The notes under the pieces are model-generated. The model saw only the letters and a list, made by a program, of their open reading frames with translations. It did not search any database and had not been told where the DNA came from. This document shows positions 14,358 to 27,372 of a stretch of DNA of 64,000 nt, piece by piece. Source of the DNA: Ridgeia piscesae. Its lineage: Eukaryota; Annelida; Polychaeta; Sabellida; Siboglinidae. A program made the translations under genes and the position numbers. The stretch is taken from contig JAODUO010000647.1 in assembly GCA_025642075.2 (NCBI GenBank), positions 70,001 to 134,000 on the forward strand, written 5' to 3'. Every line of letters begins with the position of its first letter. Positions within the stretch are counted from its first letter, which is position 1.

Positions 14358-15098
14358 CACACAGTATATATGCAAACAATCTGGTTAAAACAAATCAAGT
14401 CATTTTTCACTACTGTGCGCACGGGTGCTTCACGACGTCTAACAATAGCGAGGTGAACATGCTGCAACACCAAAGAATTATCTCGCAATTATCCACTCGA
14501 AAATAAAAGCTACGTCGTTGCGATGCTGCGAATCGCCGAGAACTGTGCACTTTGTGCGTGAGTTATGCGAACTTCGCAATGATCCGACGATGCGACACAA
14601 GCAATGACGGTTTCATATAGTCAACTTAAAACCATTTACGACCACGCAGAATTAAGCGATTTACTTATGCTGCACAGTAAACTACGTCGTGAGCGTGCAG
14701 TGAGCGTAGGTGGGCAACTATGTTGGAACCCTAACTGACTGATGCGAATGTCGAATAAATGCAATCACTGAACAGCGACAATAACAATATAGCAATAATA
14801 ATATTGACAATTATATAAGCGGGGACCAACATATTAAACAGTCGAAGATAATTATTAATTCAGCAACATTGATTATATATGTCGTATTAAGGCTACACTT
14901 GTATCATTTCGGTACGTGCCTGGGTACTCCAAAAACACGTGGATTTCAAATATTACACTTGATCCAATTCAAATATTACACTTGATCCTGTGCAAATAAA
15001 ACAATGTAATGATGACTAACCAGACAGTTGAAGCGATAAAACTTATTTTTATATTATTACGGAAATAAGCTTAAGTAACTTATGACTCTGAATATCAG

Positions 15099-15102
<4 letters not shown>

Positions 15103-15187
<85 letters not shown>

Positions 15188-15215
15188 CATACATATAACA
15201 TATATATATATATAT
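15103..15215. repeat. (TA)n array
   Basis: TA run to 15182, then CATATAA units and a short TA run. Next to the 15231 inverted repeat. Confidence 0.9.
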
Positions 15216-15230
15216 ACATATTTATTCAAT

Positions 15231-15248
15231 ACCTGGTAAAATATACTG

Positions 15249-15327
<79 letters not shown>

Positions 15328-15348
15328 CAGTATATTTTTTCTACAGGT
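15231..15348. repeat. Short inverted repeat around a (TA)n core
   Basis: ACCTGGTAAAATATACTGAT (15231-15250) is mirrored by ATCAGTATATTTTTTCTACA plus GGT, ending near 15348, with two small differences. The TA tract 15251-15324 forms the loop. It has the same architecture as the foldbacks at 8144 and 45315. Confidence 0.75.
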
Positions 15349-17321
15349 TTATTTGCTGCTTTAGACCGTGTTTTCGTGAACTACGAGTACTAACGTAAAA
15401 TGTCCGACCACCATCTTGCACATAATACTTATTTAAATGGGAATAGGACCACCAAACGCGCGGCTAAGTAACGAACGCAACCACTCGACCAGCATTCCTA
15501 TTTGCAGCGCAAAAACAAACCGTTTTTATTGCAAAGCAATGCACCCAGCTGTTATTGCAATGAAGGTCAACACGTCCTGGCGACGTGCCAAATTGTCTTG
15601 CGCTAATTCGCGGACGTCGAAATAACTGTATCGGGTCCATAACGATCGCACGTTGTGGGCGCGTCGAGTATCGTGCCTGCGTCGTAATGTGTTTATTCCG
15701 ACGAAAACCCCTCCTCTCGGAGGCGCTGCGTCGCCGCGTAACGTGAGCGAATAAGCGGCTTTGAAGACGACACTGCTATCGTATCCCACTTGAGCGCGTC
15801 ATAGCGGCTTATGTGCTATGAAAATAGAAACGGACATCGGGCATGTTGATCAATCTGATAAATGAATGTAGCTCGGCGGAGAATGGGGACGTAATGAAAA
15901 GAAGCACATTTCATTGTAGCGTGCTTATTAGGCTATTCACGATAAAGATATTTCACTATTATTACACACGGCTGTTGCTACAGCTGCTTTATTGTGGGCG
16001 CTGGTCTAATCTGCGATCTGAACCGGCCAATGCTTGCGACGTCAATATCAAACTGCGTGGTGTTTCTAAAGCGAGTGTTGCCTACCTGCCTTGTCCCGCC
16101 TTCCTCATCGCCGGCGGGTGTTCAGGTTTCGATTAACTGCAGATAGCATACTTGTAAGCAAACAATCGTCTTATCTTTGTGTGTGTGTTAATTATATTAA
16201 TACCATGCGCATACCTACGAAATATATGTCGCAACACGAAACGTGAATGGCAGTCATTCAGCACAGAATAACGAATGCAAAACCATGTCATTAGCCTCGG
16301 AATTGGATTTATCAAGTAAACAAAGAATAAAGCGTGTACGTTTGATCAAACTATGTTCGTCTGTTCAAGAATTGCGGTTTATATATTTTAAAATGTTGCA
16401 CTATGTTGAAATCAACATCGCCCTGTGAATTGTAGAAGTTTGTTTGAACGACTCTTTCTGTGGGTATTGGACATGTAAATCTATACCTGTTTAGGCAAAA
16501 ATTGCATTTATTGGCCGCGTTAAAAGCAATCGCTTATGCGCAATCCGAAACCACCGTTGTAGCAATTTCGGAAGTGGCGTAGTAACACGAGGATGGCGGG
16601 GCAGCGCGCAGCGCTTTTCAAATGACGTAATGCTTATAATCACTTCTGATCAGGCGTACGTTTTTCCAAAAATAATTTCTTTTTTCTCGCGTTGTCAATT
16701 AAATGAAATTAGTAGTGTGCGTGCAACGTGGTAATTTAAATGAAACGGCGTGAACTAAATAACAGGAGAGACGGGCGCACTATGGGGTATAGGAAACGTC
16801 TTGTAGAAGGAAGTGTTTGACAGTTGAACTTTACGCAAATATTGTAGTTGTACTTTAGCGTTTTCCTGATTTTGGTAAGTTTCACCACATCGAGAACTCC
16901 GCCTATTCGGTGTTTAAATACGCTGTCGAATGGTTCATAATCGGATGTTTGTTATGTCTTCGACGTTACCAGAAACTGGAAAGCGGCCTACTAAAGCCGT
17001 TGGCGCAGCGATTTGTTAAATTAATAAAGAGGTCGCAAGTACGCCTGGGGAGCCTTATTACCAACGCGTCGTTTACTCACAAAATACATAGAATCGGTTT
17101 GACAGGCTGCATCTCATATTATGTTCGTCTGAATCATTCACAAACAAAAGGTCAGCGATACTAGTTTCAATCTGTTTATCTGTTTCCAGCAGCAAAACTC
17201 ACTCTGAGCCTAAATTCATTTATGATTCATGGAATAAAAAAGCAATCATTTGTAAAATGTTAATACGTAATTATAATAACATGAAACGATATTTGTGATG
17301 CATCTCATTTAGTACATACCC

Positions 17322-17326
<5 letters not shown>
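15349..17326. other. No firm gene
   Basis: Unique DNA. A GTAAGT donor-like site at 16875 and a TTTCCAG acceptor-like site at 17189 lack coding sequence next to them. Confidence 0.5.
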
Positions 17327-17397
<71 letters not shown>

Positions 17398-17403
17398 ATA
17401 TTA

Positions 17404-17459
<56 letters not shown>
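17327..17459. repeat. (TA)n array
   Basis: TA units with interruptions near 17384 and 17402. Confidence 0.9.
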
Positions 17460-17462
<3 letters not shown>

Positions 17463-18229
17463 CCTACTGTGCTTATGATAACCAATGGACAAGATGTACA
17501 AGAGTTCCAATTAGCTTACGTATATTCATATATTTACGATGTAAACATAGTCCTGAATGTCTATGGATGTGTATAGAGTGTGTACACAACATAAATCTTA
17601 GCAAAAGCGCTACGGTTTGATTTAAAGATTTAGCGAAAAAAGTGGTTTCGCCAAGCTTGGTTATAACAATACTAAACCATCGTCACTGGTTTGTGAACTG
17701 AGTGACGTATAACAATGGCGATACGTCAGTCAGTTCACAAATGTTTATTACACAAGTGGGTGCAACTGTCCTACACGAGCGGACATTTGTAATACTAACA
17801 TATTATACTGCTACCGTCTCGCTGGCGATGACGTCAAAACCACAGGAAGCTTCATATGCGCAGCTTTACCTTGAAAGGTGGCATTTGATGTTACAACCAA
17901 TTAATCATAATTATAGACTAAATGTTATATGCAGGAGTTCACAACTGACTATGTGTATTCATGCTGTATTTATTATCTGCGATACGACCACAACAATTAT
18001 AGTAATAACATAGATCAGGCTTTTCTTTTTCATTCGTAAGATTTATAAACTGTGAATTATGTATTTATTTTTATTTAGCAATACATTTTTTGTTTTATTT
18101 TTAAGAACAGTCAACAACGTTAAAAATCTCTACACGGGACAATATAGATGTATTACCATTGCATTATAGTTTATTGTATTGCGTTATACTATAGTAACAT
18201 GTGTTCTCATGGTCACTGTCTTTCTGCAG

Positions 18230-18584
18230 CACTCTCCACACGATGACGACGAGCACGACCGCCGGCCGTGCCCCTTCTGCCACCGCCCGACGGCACTAGT
18301 GCCCGGCATGGACGCCCAGGCGGGCTACCAGGCCGCGGTGGAACGCGGCCGTCTCCTGCCGACCGCCGCCCTCGTGCCCGGCGTCGGCGTCGGCGTCAAC
18401 CCGCCCATGCTGAGCCCCACGTTCGGGGACACTCCCGTCGGTCTCGGTGGCCCGTATCCCGGCCAGACGATGGCCGAGCTGGCGGCGGCAGGCGGCGGGG
18501 GACTCTCGCCCACCGCCGTCGCCTACATTCCCTTCCACAACCGCTATGTCCCGGCGGCACACGCTCTCGCTCTGCACGGCTCCG
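18230..18584 (+). CDS. Internal exon, Pro/Gly/Ala-rich segment with CPFC motif
   Basis: The acceptor GTCTTTCTGCAG ends at 18229 and the donor is TCCG|GTGAGT at 18585. The exon is entered in phase 0, left in phase 1, and gives 118 complete codons. Residues 1-12 are acidic and His-rich (HSPHDDDEHDRR), followed by a CPFCH pair at 14-18 that is half of a possible metal site with no visible partner. Next come two LVPG repeats (23-26 and 48-51), a GVGVGV run and an AAAGGGG run. A less degenerate end, AVAYIPFHNRYVPAAHAL, is the part most likely to be conserved. The sequence is sharply GC-richer than both flanks, and the opposite strand is open only because of that composition. Function unknown. Confidence 0.75.
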
Positions 18585-21500
18585 GTGAGTGGATCTGTAC
18601 GTACTATGTACGTGTAGTTGTCCTGTATTGTCGTTGTGCCGTTGTGATATTGCCTATGTAGCTATTGTTCTATCCATTACATCGCAGGTTGCTTACGTCA
18701 CAGTTAAATGTATAATGTCAAACGTTGCCGTTGCAAACAATGCGACAACGATTATATGTGTGAATTACATTGCCGTTGTGGCACGGCAGCTCCTAGATCA
18801 AACTTTACTGCACGCATTTATCACTTTAATAATTTCCCCTTTTGCTTTTGTCAAATAGAAAATAATCGGAAACCAGAATTTCAACAAAACACACAATTAA
18901 ACGCACGCATTCGGCGGCCATTTTTGTAATCGCTTTGCGTAATTGTTGCTAAGCAACTGGATTGGTCAGTTCCTGTCAGCACGACAAACAACTGTGCCAA
19001 CCAAATTATCACAACCACGAGCATAACATTTATAATGTCCATAGTTGATTTACACTAGCGAGGTGTCGAATAATCTTTGCAAATTGGCAGAGTTGTGCTT
19101 ATCTCGTTCATTGTAAAATATGGTTCACTATAGATGGATTGTCAACCGTACAAATCATAACAGCTAAAAATCATAAACAGCTTTTCAGTTGGATTCCGTT
19201 GTGGCAAATGGATCACCGTATCACCTATACAATAACACACCGGCTACGCCATTGTCAAGGTCGACATAACCTTATCAGATCGAAAATAACCATGAACAAT
19301 GTGCAGCGAACTTGACGGTGTTATTTAAGCGGTAATCACAATATTGTTCTGCGATTTCTGCATTCCGGTCGACTTACCTGGTGCTTGGCTAATCGGTTGG
19401 CGTGCCGAGGTACGACAACAGCGGAAACGGAAAGACGAAGCTATTGAATTACGTCGCAATTTAAGCCTTGCGAAACATTACACATGCAGCTGGGAAGGTC
19501 GTCCCGGAAGTCTGCCATCGTAAACGAGTTGACACGTTTTTCAATTTTTCCCTCGCCGATATCTATTTGCGTGTCGTATAGCAAGATGAGGTAATATTTC
19601 TCAGACGAGGCGATCGAATTGTGTTCTGTGAGGCACCGGAGTATACTCTGAACAGTTCTGTAGACTGGGCATTTAAATCGCGCTGTAATTTCAATAGAAA
19701 GTCGCTACAGCCACATTCACGTGACAGTAACAGCGAAAGTTGTAACCTGTATTTGGGTATTTCATTGTTTTTCGTCACATGGCGAGGGTGTGGCAACAAG
19801 TGTGTCGACTAAACCACTGCGTGGGTTGGTTGGCGTTCAACCATCGCATGACACGTAACGGTCACTGGACGCGAGACTGTTTGGGTCAGGGAGGCCAATT
19901 CCTACTGCGACGGGACCGGTTGGCGATCGTCGCTTACACTTGACGCGCCATTGTCGAACGTAATGGAGATGTTTGCAGCTTGCGTGTCGTGCGATAGTTG
20001 CATGTTCGGCCGGCGAGAGCTGCGCCGTAAACAGTCCCGCTGTCAATCAACACTCGGCCCGGGCCATCAATCAACCCGCGTGTCCGCCGGCGTTCCCAAT
20101 GCCCTATGGTTTCACTGTACAAACCCGACCGCGTACGTCTCCGGGAGTACTATGTCACGTGGTCTATGTCACTGCGTAACTCGCGGGAACTGTCGCGTTG
20201 CCGCGTGTTTGTGGCGTGTGACGTCGGCTCCGCACGCGCCCACTAATTAGTGCTTGTGACGTCTACTGCGTTGCTCTGATCTAAAGGGCGGAACGAAGGA
20301 TGTGTGGGTTTTAATTTGCTTTTTTCCGACTTACCGGTAAAGGCGTTGCATGCTGATACAACGTGGTCGTGGTTCGTCTACTTGCATGTGCGTTAAAAAT
20401 AATAGCAGAGCTAGTCGATCCGAACTGGGGCTCTTAAACACACAGCGCCCTCACAAGGACAGATACCGTACTAAATGACGAGACGTCCGAGATTGAGCGA
20501 GATCTGTGCGCGCTTGGTTCCACAGGAGAGGAGTGCCCCTACTCCTATCTAATAGCTGGGTTAATAGTGCACGATGTGAGATGTTTGTTAAAATAACAAC
20601 TATAGTTAGTGCATTTTACAATTTAAATTAAAGCGACGATTATTTGATTTTTTTAAACATAAATCACACTGATGTTTGTGCGAGGGCTGTCGCTACCGAT
20701 CTCTGTTGAACTGAAATAGAACTGTTTAACGCCCTCTGCGCAAAATGTCAGTTCGACGTGTCACATTGGCAATGAACAGAACACGCGCTGCACTATCGTA
20801 GTGGCCAGGGACAACCGTAGTAGCCAGCTTCCTGTTTACAAATACCGTCCGTTGAAATCCAGAAATATTTGCGCGTGGAGCGCACCGGTGTAGAATCTAT
20901 AACCGAATCGTGCAGAGAAAATCATAAAAATATCCACAATTATCACAATGCTACTAGCCTAAGCAGTTCGGCAAAACCAAGACTTTTCCGCTGTGTAGAC
21001 AGCGTACTGCATACAAGACGTTCTTAAACTCCCGCAGTCCCCAATTTAACTAGTCGCAAATAATGTGAACAGATTACATTTGACGCGTTGAATGTATGGT
21101 TTAGTTAAACTCATCTCATAATTCACCATGCATAATATCATTGATATCCAGTTGAAAACGCATAGTAGATTCTGTGTTATATAATCATAAATGGCTGTAC
21201 CATGCACCTTTGGTATTCCTAGTCGCGTTTACACATGATTTAGTAGTTTGTCTATCGTCGCGACATTCTCAAAAGTATAAGCAGCACATTTATACAAACG
21301 ATTTAACGAGTTGTATGCGTGGATGCGAGGTAGCTTTAGAGTTAGCCACAAAATGATCCCGAAGCACGTAATTAATTGCGGAAGCGGGATAAGAACGTAT
21401 TTCAACATAAGCACCTTGTTATATTCTTCTTAAATAAATAAATATATAAATGTAGTGGACAGGAAAAATACTGATCACGTACTATGCACCATTTCGAATA

Positions 21501-21907
21501 TATGCGTCGTTTTGCGTTGCTAAAATGTATAAATAATGGATTGACGATGTGTTCGAATTACCGACCATGCGTCTGCCGGGGACAGATCGCTGGTTCCCCG
21601 AAGTCGACCGGCATATGGCGCGTCGTTTTTATCTCCGTCCGTCGATTCATGAGGCAGACTGCAATGCGTTATCGCGGATCGCCAGTTGTACAACTTCTGA
21701 TCGTAGATCCCCTCTGAGTTCTTGGCACTGCGCGGTGCCCCCCGGCAGTTGGTCAGACTTAGCTTATATGTTTAGCGGAATTGTTAATGAATGGAATGAA
21801 TTGAAATGTCCACGAGTAGAAATCGAATTAATATGGCGACAATTGATTTGCGTTGTAAACGGATACGGTCTGGGTTGGGACGTTGATACAATCGTAATTT
21901 ATTGTGG

Positions 21908-21908
<1 letters not shown>

Positions 21909-21988
<80 letters not shown>

Positions 21989-22039
21989 ATATATATATAT
22001 ATATATATATTATACATTGATAATACATATCATAGTATT

Positions 22040-22107
<68 letters not shown>

Positions 22108-22110
22108 CAC
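21909..22110. repeat. (TA)n arrays
   Basis: Several TA runs broken by ATTATA and a short unique stretch at 22011-22042. Confidence 0.9.
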
Positions 22111-22370
22111 ACATATATAATTTAGTGAGTTATTTTACCTACTTATATATTAGATATATCATATTTAAAACATAATACGGATACACTTTTAGGAATTTTT
22201 TTCCTGCGCTCATATTTTCGTCTACATCCATATATTCGTATTAACATTATTATTAGGTTTCAAATGAGTATTGATGTGAAATGCACCGTAACTCTAGTTA
22301 TGCATTGCAGTTCTCGTTACATGAAACAGACGTTTTATCACCAAATAAAAACATAATATATATGAATGAT

Positions 22371-22393
22371 TATCTAACATACTATGTTAGATA
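22371..22393. repeat. 23-bp palindrome
   Basis: TATCTAACATA, one central C, then TATGTTAGATA. Exact 11-bp arms. No gene adjacent. Confidence 0.85.
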
Positions 22394-23721
22394 GATGTAA
22401 TTGGTTAAACATTTTAATCTCTCGACAATTCATAAAGTAAACACTTAATTACATGTCTATTATTTAGCTGCCACGCAGCAGAAAAGCAATGTACACACTA
22501 TGGCTACGCCGTTATTCCAACACTGCATGGGTTAAAAATGGCTTCAGAAAATATCTGCTCATTGAAACAAAGGAAGATATTACCAAGTCAATTTCTTCGC
22601 CCTGTTGCAATTGTCGCCACACATTCCAACACGCGCGAATCCAAGGGCGAACCAATTATTTTTGACTTCAGATTCCACGCACCAAACCTGCCATTTCGCG
22701 TGCTATCACAGGTTGATCAGAAGAGATCGTAAGATTACAAACGTAACTGTTGCAGTCATACAATTGTACAAATGCGTATTTCAAAATTAGTATGATGTTA
22801 AAAACTTAGAGTATATGTCACACACGCTAAAACATCACGATGTAATTGACATTTACGTTTGATAAATTAACTACGTTTTATTTCCTTTTAAATAAGTTAT
22901 ATTGTAAATGAGGCGCAAATTATGAGCGGAAGTATGCGTTGACATGCAGATCTATGTATTTTAGCGTAAGCCTGGATTATTTTATCAACCAAACACCTAC
23001 GACTAACCAATAAACACTATCTTTCAAAGCATCATGATATTTAAGCGTTTGTGTTTCCCAAATTTTGTACGTATGTACCTCGTTTCATTTACACGCCAGA
23101 GACGACCATAAACGTGTGCTGTCCATGCGCCGTTCTACAGCAACACAAACTGCACCTGCACCGCGGAAACAAACGTACCTTGTTCCAGTGTGCAGTATAT
23201 TGCTTTCTAACATGTTAACATACATTTGACTAGTTTCTGCAATCTTTGCCAATGTTGTACGACGATACAAGATATGTTAAGACGAAACAAGAATGAGCGT
23301 TGAAATGTCAATGCATCTATCTCTAACAGCAGCGTCAATATGACATGTTCTCTTATTATAGTTAGCCGAGTTATTCTATTTGTAGTAGCGATCGAACGTG
23401 ATCTTTACAGACATATAAGACATCGGTCACCATCTGATCAGCGCGACATAAGACTTCCTCTGAAGCCTCCCTCTCGCTCAGGTTGTCTTTATCAGCTTTT
23501 CGGAGAAACTGTTCTGTCGGAGTCGACTCGTCGTCAAATGGCAATTCGGCGAAACTGGAACTCGGGGGTTCGTTTCGGCGCTGAATGCTACGGGGCGCAG
23601 TTAGCTGATTAGGTCGTCGGTGCGACGGCAATATCAGTCGATGCGCTGCTGACGACGAAAAGCTGTTGCGTGCGTCGGCTGAGCACCGGCGCGCAGCTAT
23701 CGCGTAGCTTGATAACAACGG

Positions 23722-23835
23722 TCCGATGGTCGTACAAACACGACTGCATGGCATGGTGGTCGTACAAACAAGACGGCATGGTGGTCGTATTGGAATTGAA
23801 CAAGACGACGAGGTGGTCATATAAACAAAACCGGC
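23722..23835. repeat. Short imperfect tandem repeat
   Basis: TGGTCGTACAAACA occurs twice (about 23726 and 23758), followed by CGGCATGGTGGTCGT and a degenerate GGTGGTCATATAAACA. About three to four degenerate units. Confidence 0.65.
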
Positions 23836-24083
23836 GACTGTGCTAACCGAGACGCTGCGAGATGAAGAGGTCCGGGTTCAGGCGGTCCTAGCCACTAGGG
23901 TCCGCAACTATATTTAGATGATTTCTTTCATAATGTCTTCTTACGCCCCTACAGCTACATCGAGCGGATCTAATGCGCGATAACCATTGAAAGGTCAGCC
24001 TTCACTTCAGTACACAGTTTCTTGCGGCAGTTATTTTATAGTCACGTGTTTTATATTATATATGTATGTTTGTGCGCGCCTGC

Positions 24084-24084
<1 letters not shown>

Positions 24085-24123
<39 letters not shown>
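24085..24123. repeat. (TA)n array
   Basis: Short TA run in intron 1. Confidence 0.95.
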
Positions 24124-24125
<2 letters not shown>

Positions 24126-24718
24126 CTTTATAAATACAAACAAATATAATTCTATTCAAAGATCACAACCTGTTTGTTATTCGGAGTTATCAGTCTTTAT
24201 AATCCTTACATCGGCTGCATACCGGAAATCTTTGTTTTGACACGGTTCTTCCCGACATGAATTGAACGTTTTCGTTCGTTGATATTCGGTGACATTCGAA
24301 AATGACTACTACCCGTGACGCAGTGACGGTTAATCAGTAGATTGTTCGATAACATTTGATACATCGGTTACTTGTGCCAACAACAAAATATTATTATTTA
24401 TAATATTGTTTATGTTAGCTGTCTAGAATCTATCTGACAGTTGGACGATAAGTAACTAGTTGGACGGGCTATTAAACTGATGGTGTTTGCCGCGTTTGAA
24501 TAGGAAATGTTGTAATTGCCTCGTCAAGTGACAATGTTAAACAAAACAAATATTGATATAATTACACTTGACCAAAGCAAATAATAATCTCAGCTGGTGT
24601 TTGAGTTGCGCATCAGCATCATGGCGCCACGACGAAACGTGTTCTGATCTGTGTTCGGCAAGATTTGTGACATTGGCGTTAGACAAGACTCGTATATATT
24701 TCTCTCGCCGTCTCTCTC

Positions 24719-24721
<3 letters not shown>

Positions 24722-24787
<66 letters not shown>
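24722..24787. repeat. (TA)n array
   Basis: TA run preceded by a short CTCTCT stretch. Confidence 0.95.
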
Positions 24788-24788
<1 letters not shown>

Positions 24789-25571
24789 CATGCTATTTAA
24801 TTCATTATAATATACAGTGTAGATATACTGGTGGGTAGTTATTATGCGATAACATGTTCTTTAAACAAAATGTTTAAGTACGAACGTCAACGTTGGCGGC
24901 TCATACCTGTCAAGATGTCAAGTTGATCTGTTCAGAAATAGATTCATGCTTTGTATTTTGTGGAAGATATTGAGTTTGTGCCGCATATATAATTCTACAT
25001 ATACCATGTACAAGACATCTTGTTTGGCGAGATTTGGTGCTGATTTTGATACTGACAAAATTACTTTACAAATTGTATCGCGCACACTGATATGTGTAAG
25101 AGATAAGCTATTGTTGTTCAACACAAAGTATCACAACACTGAATTGATTTCTAAGCATTGCGTTACAGTTATTAATTAGTCGCAGATAATAAATAATAAA
25201 CAAAATTTAATTTGGACTAGTGCTTTGCCAGGTGTTATTTAATATTGTTGGCGTTTTGTGGCTAGTGACTTCCTACATATGCGGGTGTCTGGGGTGTTAC
25301 CGGGTATTTTCTTCATTTAATAAATGTACGAGTAAATTATTAAAAGTAATATTTTACTTATGCAACCGGTCGTAACTGAAGCGGGACGTCTGACGAGGCC
25401 GTTGCCTAGAGCCGCCACATCAATAATATCCGTGGCGCACGCGTTTGTCTGACGACAATACTACGTTAACTATTTATGTAACTATTTATGCAACAAACAT
25501 GTTTATGTATGTACCAGTTGCTCGGTGATTGTCGTTAATGGATCGTAGTTGTGTCGATGGTTTACACTTAA

Positions 25572-25643
25572 CTCGTGCGATTAGATATATGTATATATAA
25601 AATATCATATATGCGTGTGTATATATATATATATTTATTTACC

Positions 25644-25716
<73 letters not shown>

Positions 25717-25730
25717 TATGTATGTATATG

Positions 25731-25814
<84 letters not shown>

Positions 25815-25822
25815 AATCAAAC

Positions 25823-25870
<48 letters not shown>

Positions 25871-25889
25871 TAATTAATAATAATTATTA

Positions 25890-25930
<41 letters not shown>
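25572..25930. repeat. Complex of (TA)n arrays
   Basis: Five or so TA runs separated by short AT-rich spacers, including a small palindromic AATTAATAATAATTATT-like stretch near 25872. Confidence 0.9.
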
Positions 25931-25931
<1 letters not shown>

Positions 25932-27301
25932 TCATGTGAATAAATAAAACAAAATTGCGATTATTACACCGTCTTGTTTTTTTCAAACCAGAAACCGCGG
26001 TTTCATTCACGCTGTCATGCACATGCCTCTAAATTCACTGAAAATGTGATAACTCTTGAACGTTTAGACTTAATTTTGTCCCTGGTGTTCACAAAACTGT
26101 ACCGGTAGCTTACTGCTGAAACTGTGACGATGTATGCAGTATTGATAACACTGTTTATGCATGTCGTTGGTATGTATTCTGTTACTTTGCGCAGTGCACC
26201 CATAAACAGCTCCCTAAATCCATAGCGTTTTAAAATTACAATATACTGTGCCCTTTAAACCATCAGTGGACCAGTGCTTATAGACTCCGGGCAGCTGTCC
26301 GGATTTTCGACGGTGAGTTAGTTTGTCAACGTGCGTAGAATGTATTTTCAACTAAACACCCAGTGGATGAATGCAGTTGCATTATTTCAGCTAGCCTAAC
26401 CATATATCAAACAACATCCAATACGATCTAAACTGACGGTTTACATTCGCTCTGTCGGTTCTGCTTGCTAGTGCCGCGTATATTATTGTTTATTTATTCG
26501 TCTACTACCAAAATAAATATAATCAGTAGCAAATTATACAGTTCATTGCCAATAAATCGCAGAGTCGTTTTGATTAGCGTGTTCCGATCTTTTCGTTTAG
26601 TTTTTTTTTAAAGCAGACCACGCCTGTTTCTAAAGCGATTATTAAACTAAACGTAACGTCGTATAATAACAACACTCTGAAATTCACCTTTCCGTACATG
26701 TTGTCTTTGCGATCAGCAGTCGTGTGTATGCATTTAATTGCCTTACGTATTCGCGATTTAGTTATGCGTAAGTCACAAAACGATTATCATGTAATAATAG
26801 TATGTAATTATAATGTCCTTAGTTTTGACGTATAGCGCCCATGAGATGCACAAAAATTATTCTAGTTACATTTATGTAGCACGTATTAACAATTCTTTAA
26901 AATATTTTTACCTAGCTGGACATAACATAACGTGCCCGTTTTCTGTCGTTTCGTTTTCCCCAGTATAAATGTTATTCTAGTTAATATTTTGTTATTAAGA
27001 CATTGTTAAATCGGTAGTATTTCGCTGGTCACATATCTATGGTATACCAACCAATATATGCTGACAATATTATATTTCCAAAACGAAACAATTCAGTTTT
27101 GAGAAATTACATATTATTTTTTAGTAAAGGCTAATAATATTATATTACTGTGTATAATTTATTACTTTAACGCTTAGGTATTGTTTATCAAATTATTATT
27201 GGAATTCGTATATAATTCGGACGGTCATTCCACTTCACACGTTAATTTTCTTGAATCCACTTTCGGTAGCGAACTCTAAACGGTGAGCGAGGCTGTCGCC
27301 A

Positions 27302-27307
<6 letters not shown>

Positions 27308-27369
<62 letters not shown>
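27308..27369. repeat. (TA)n array
   Basis: TA run in intron 1. Confidence 0.95.

Positions 27370-27372
<3 letters not shown>

Noticed and set aside
21549..21900. Plus-strand frame of about 120 residues before a TA array
   Set aside because: Not repetitive, but no family resemblance, no fitting splice borders, and it runs into (TA)n.
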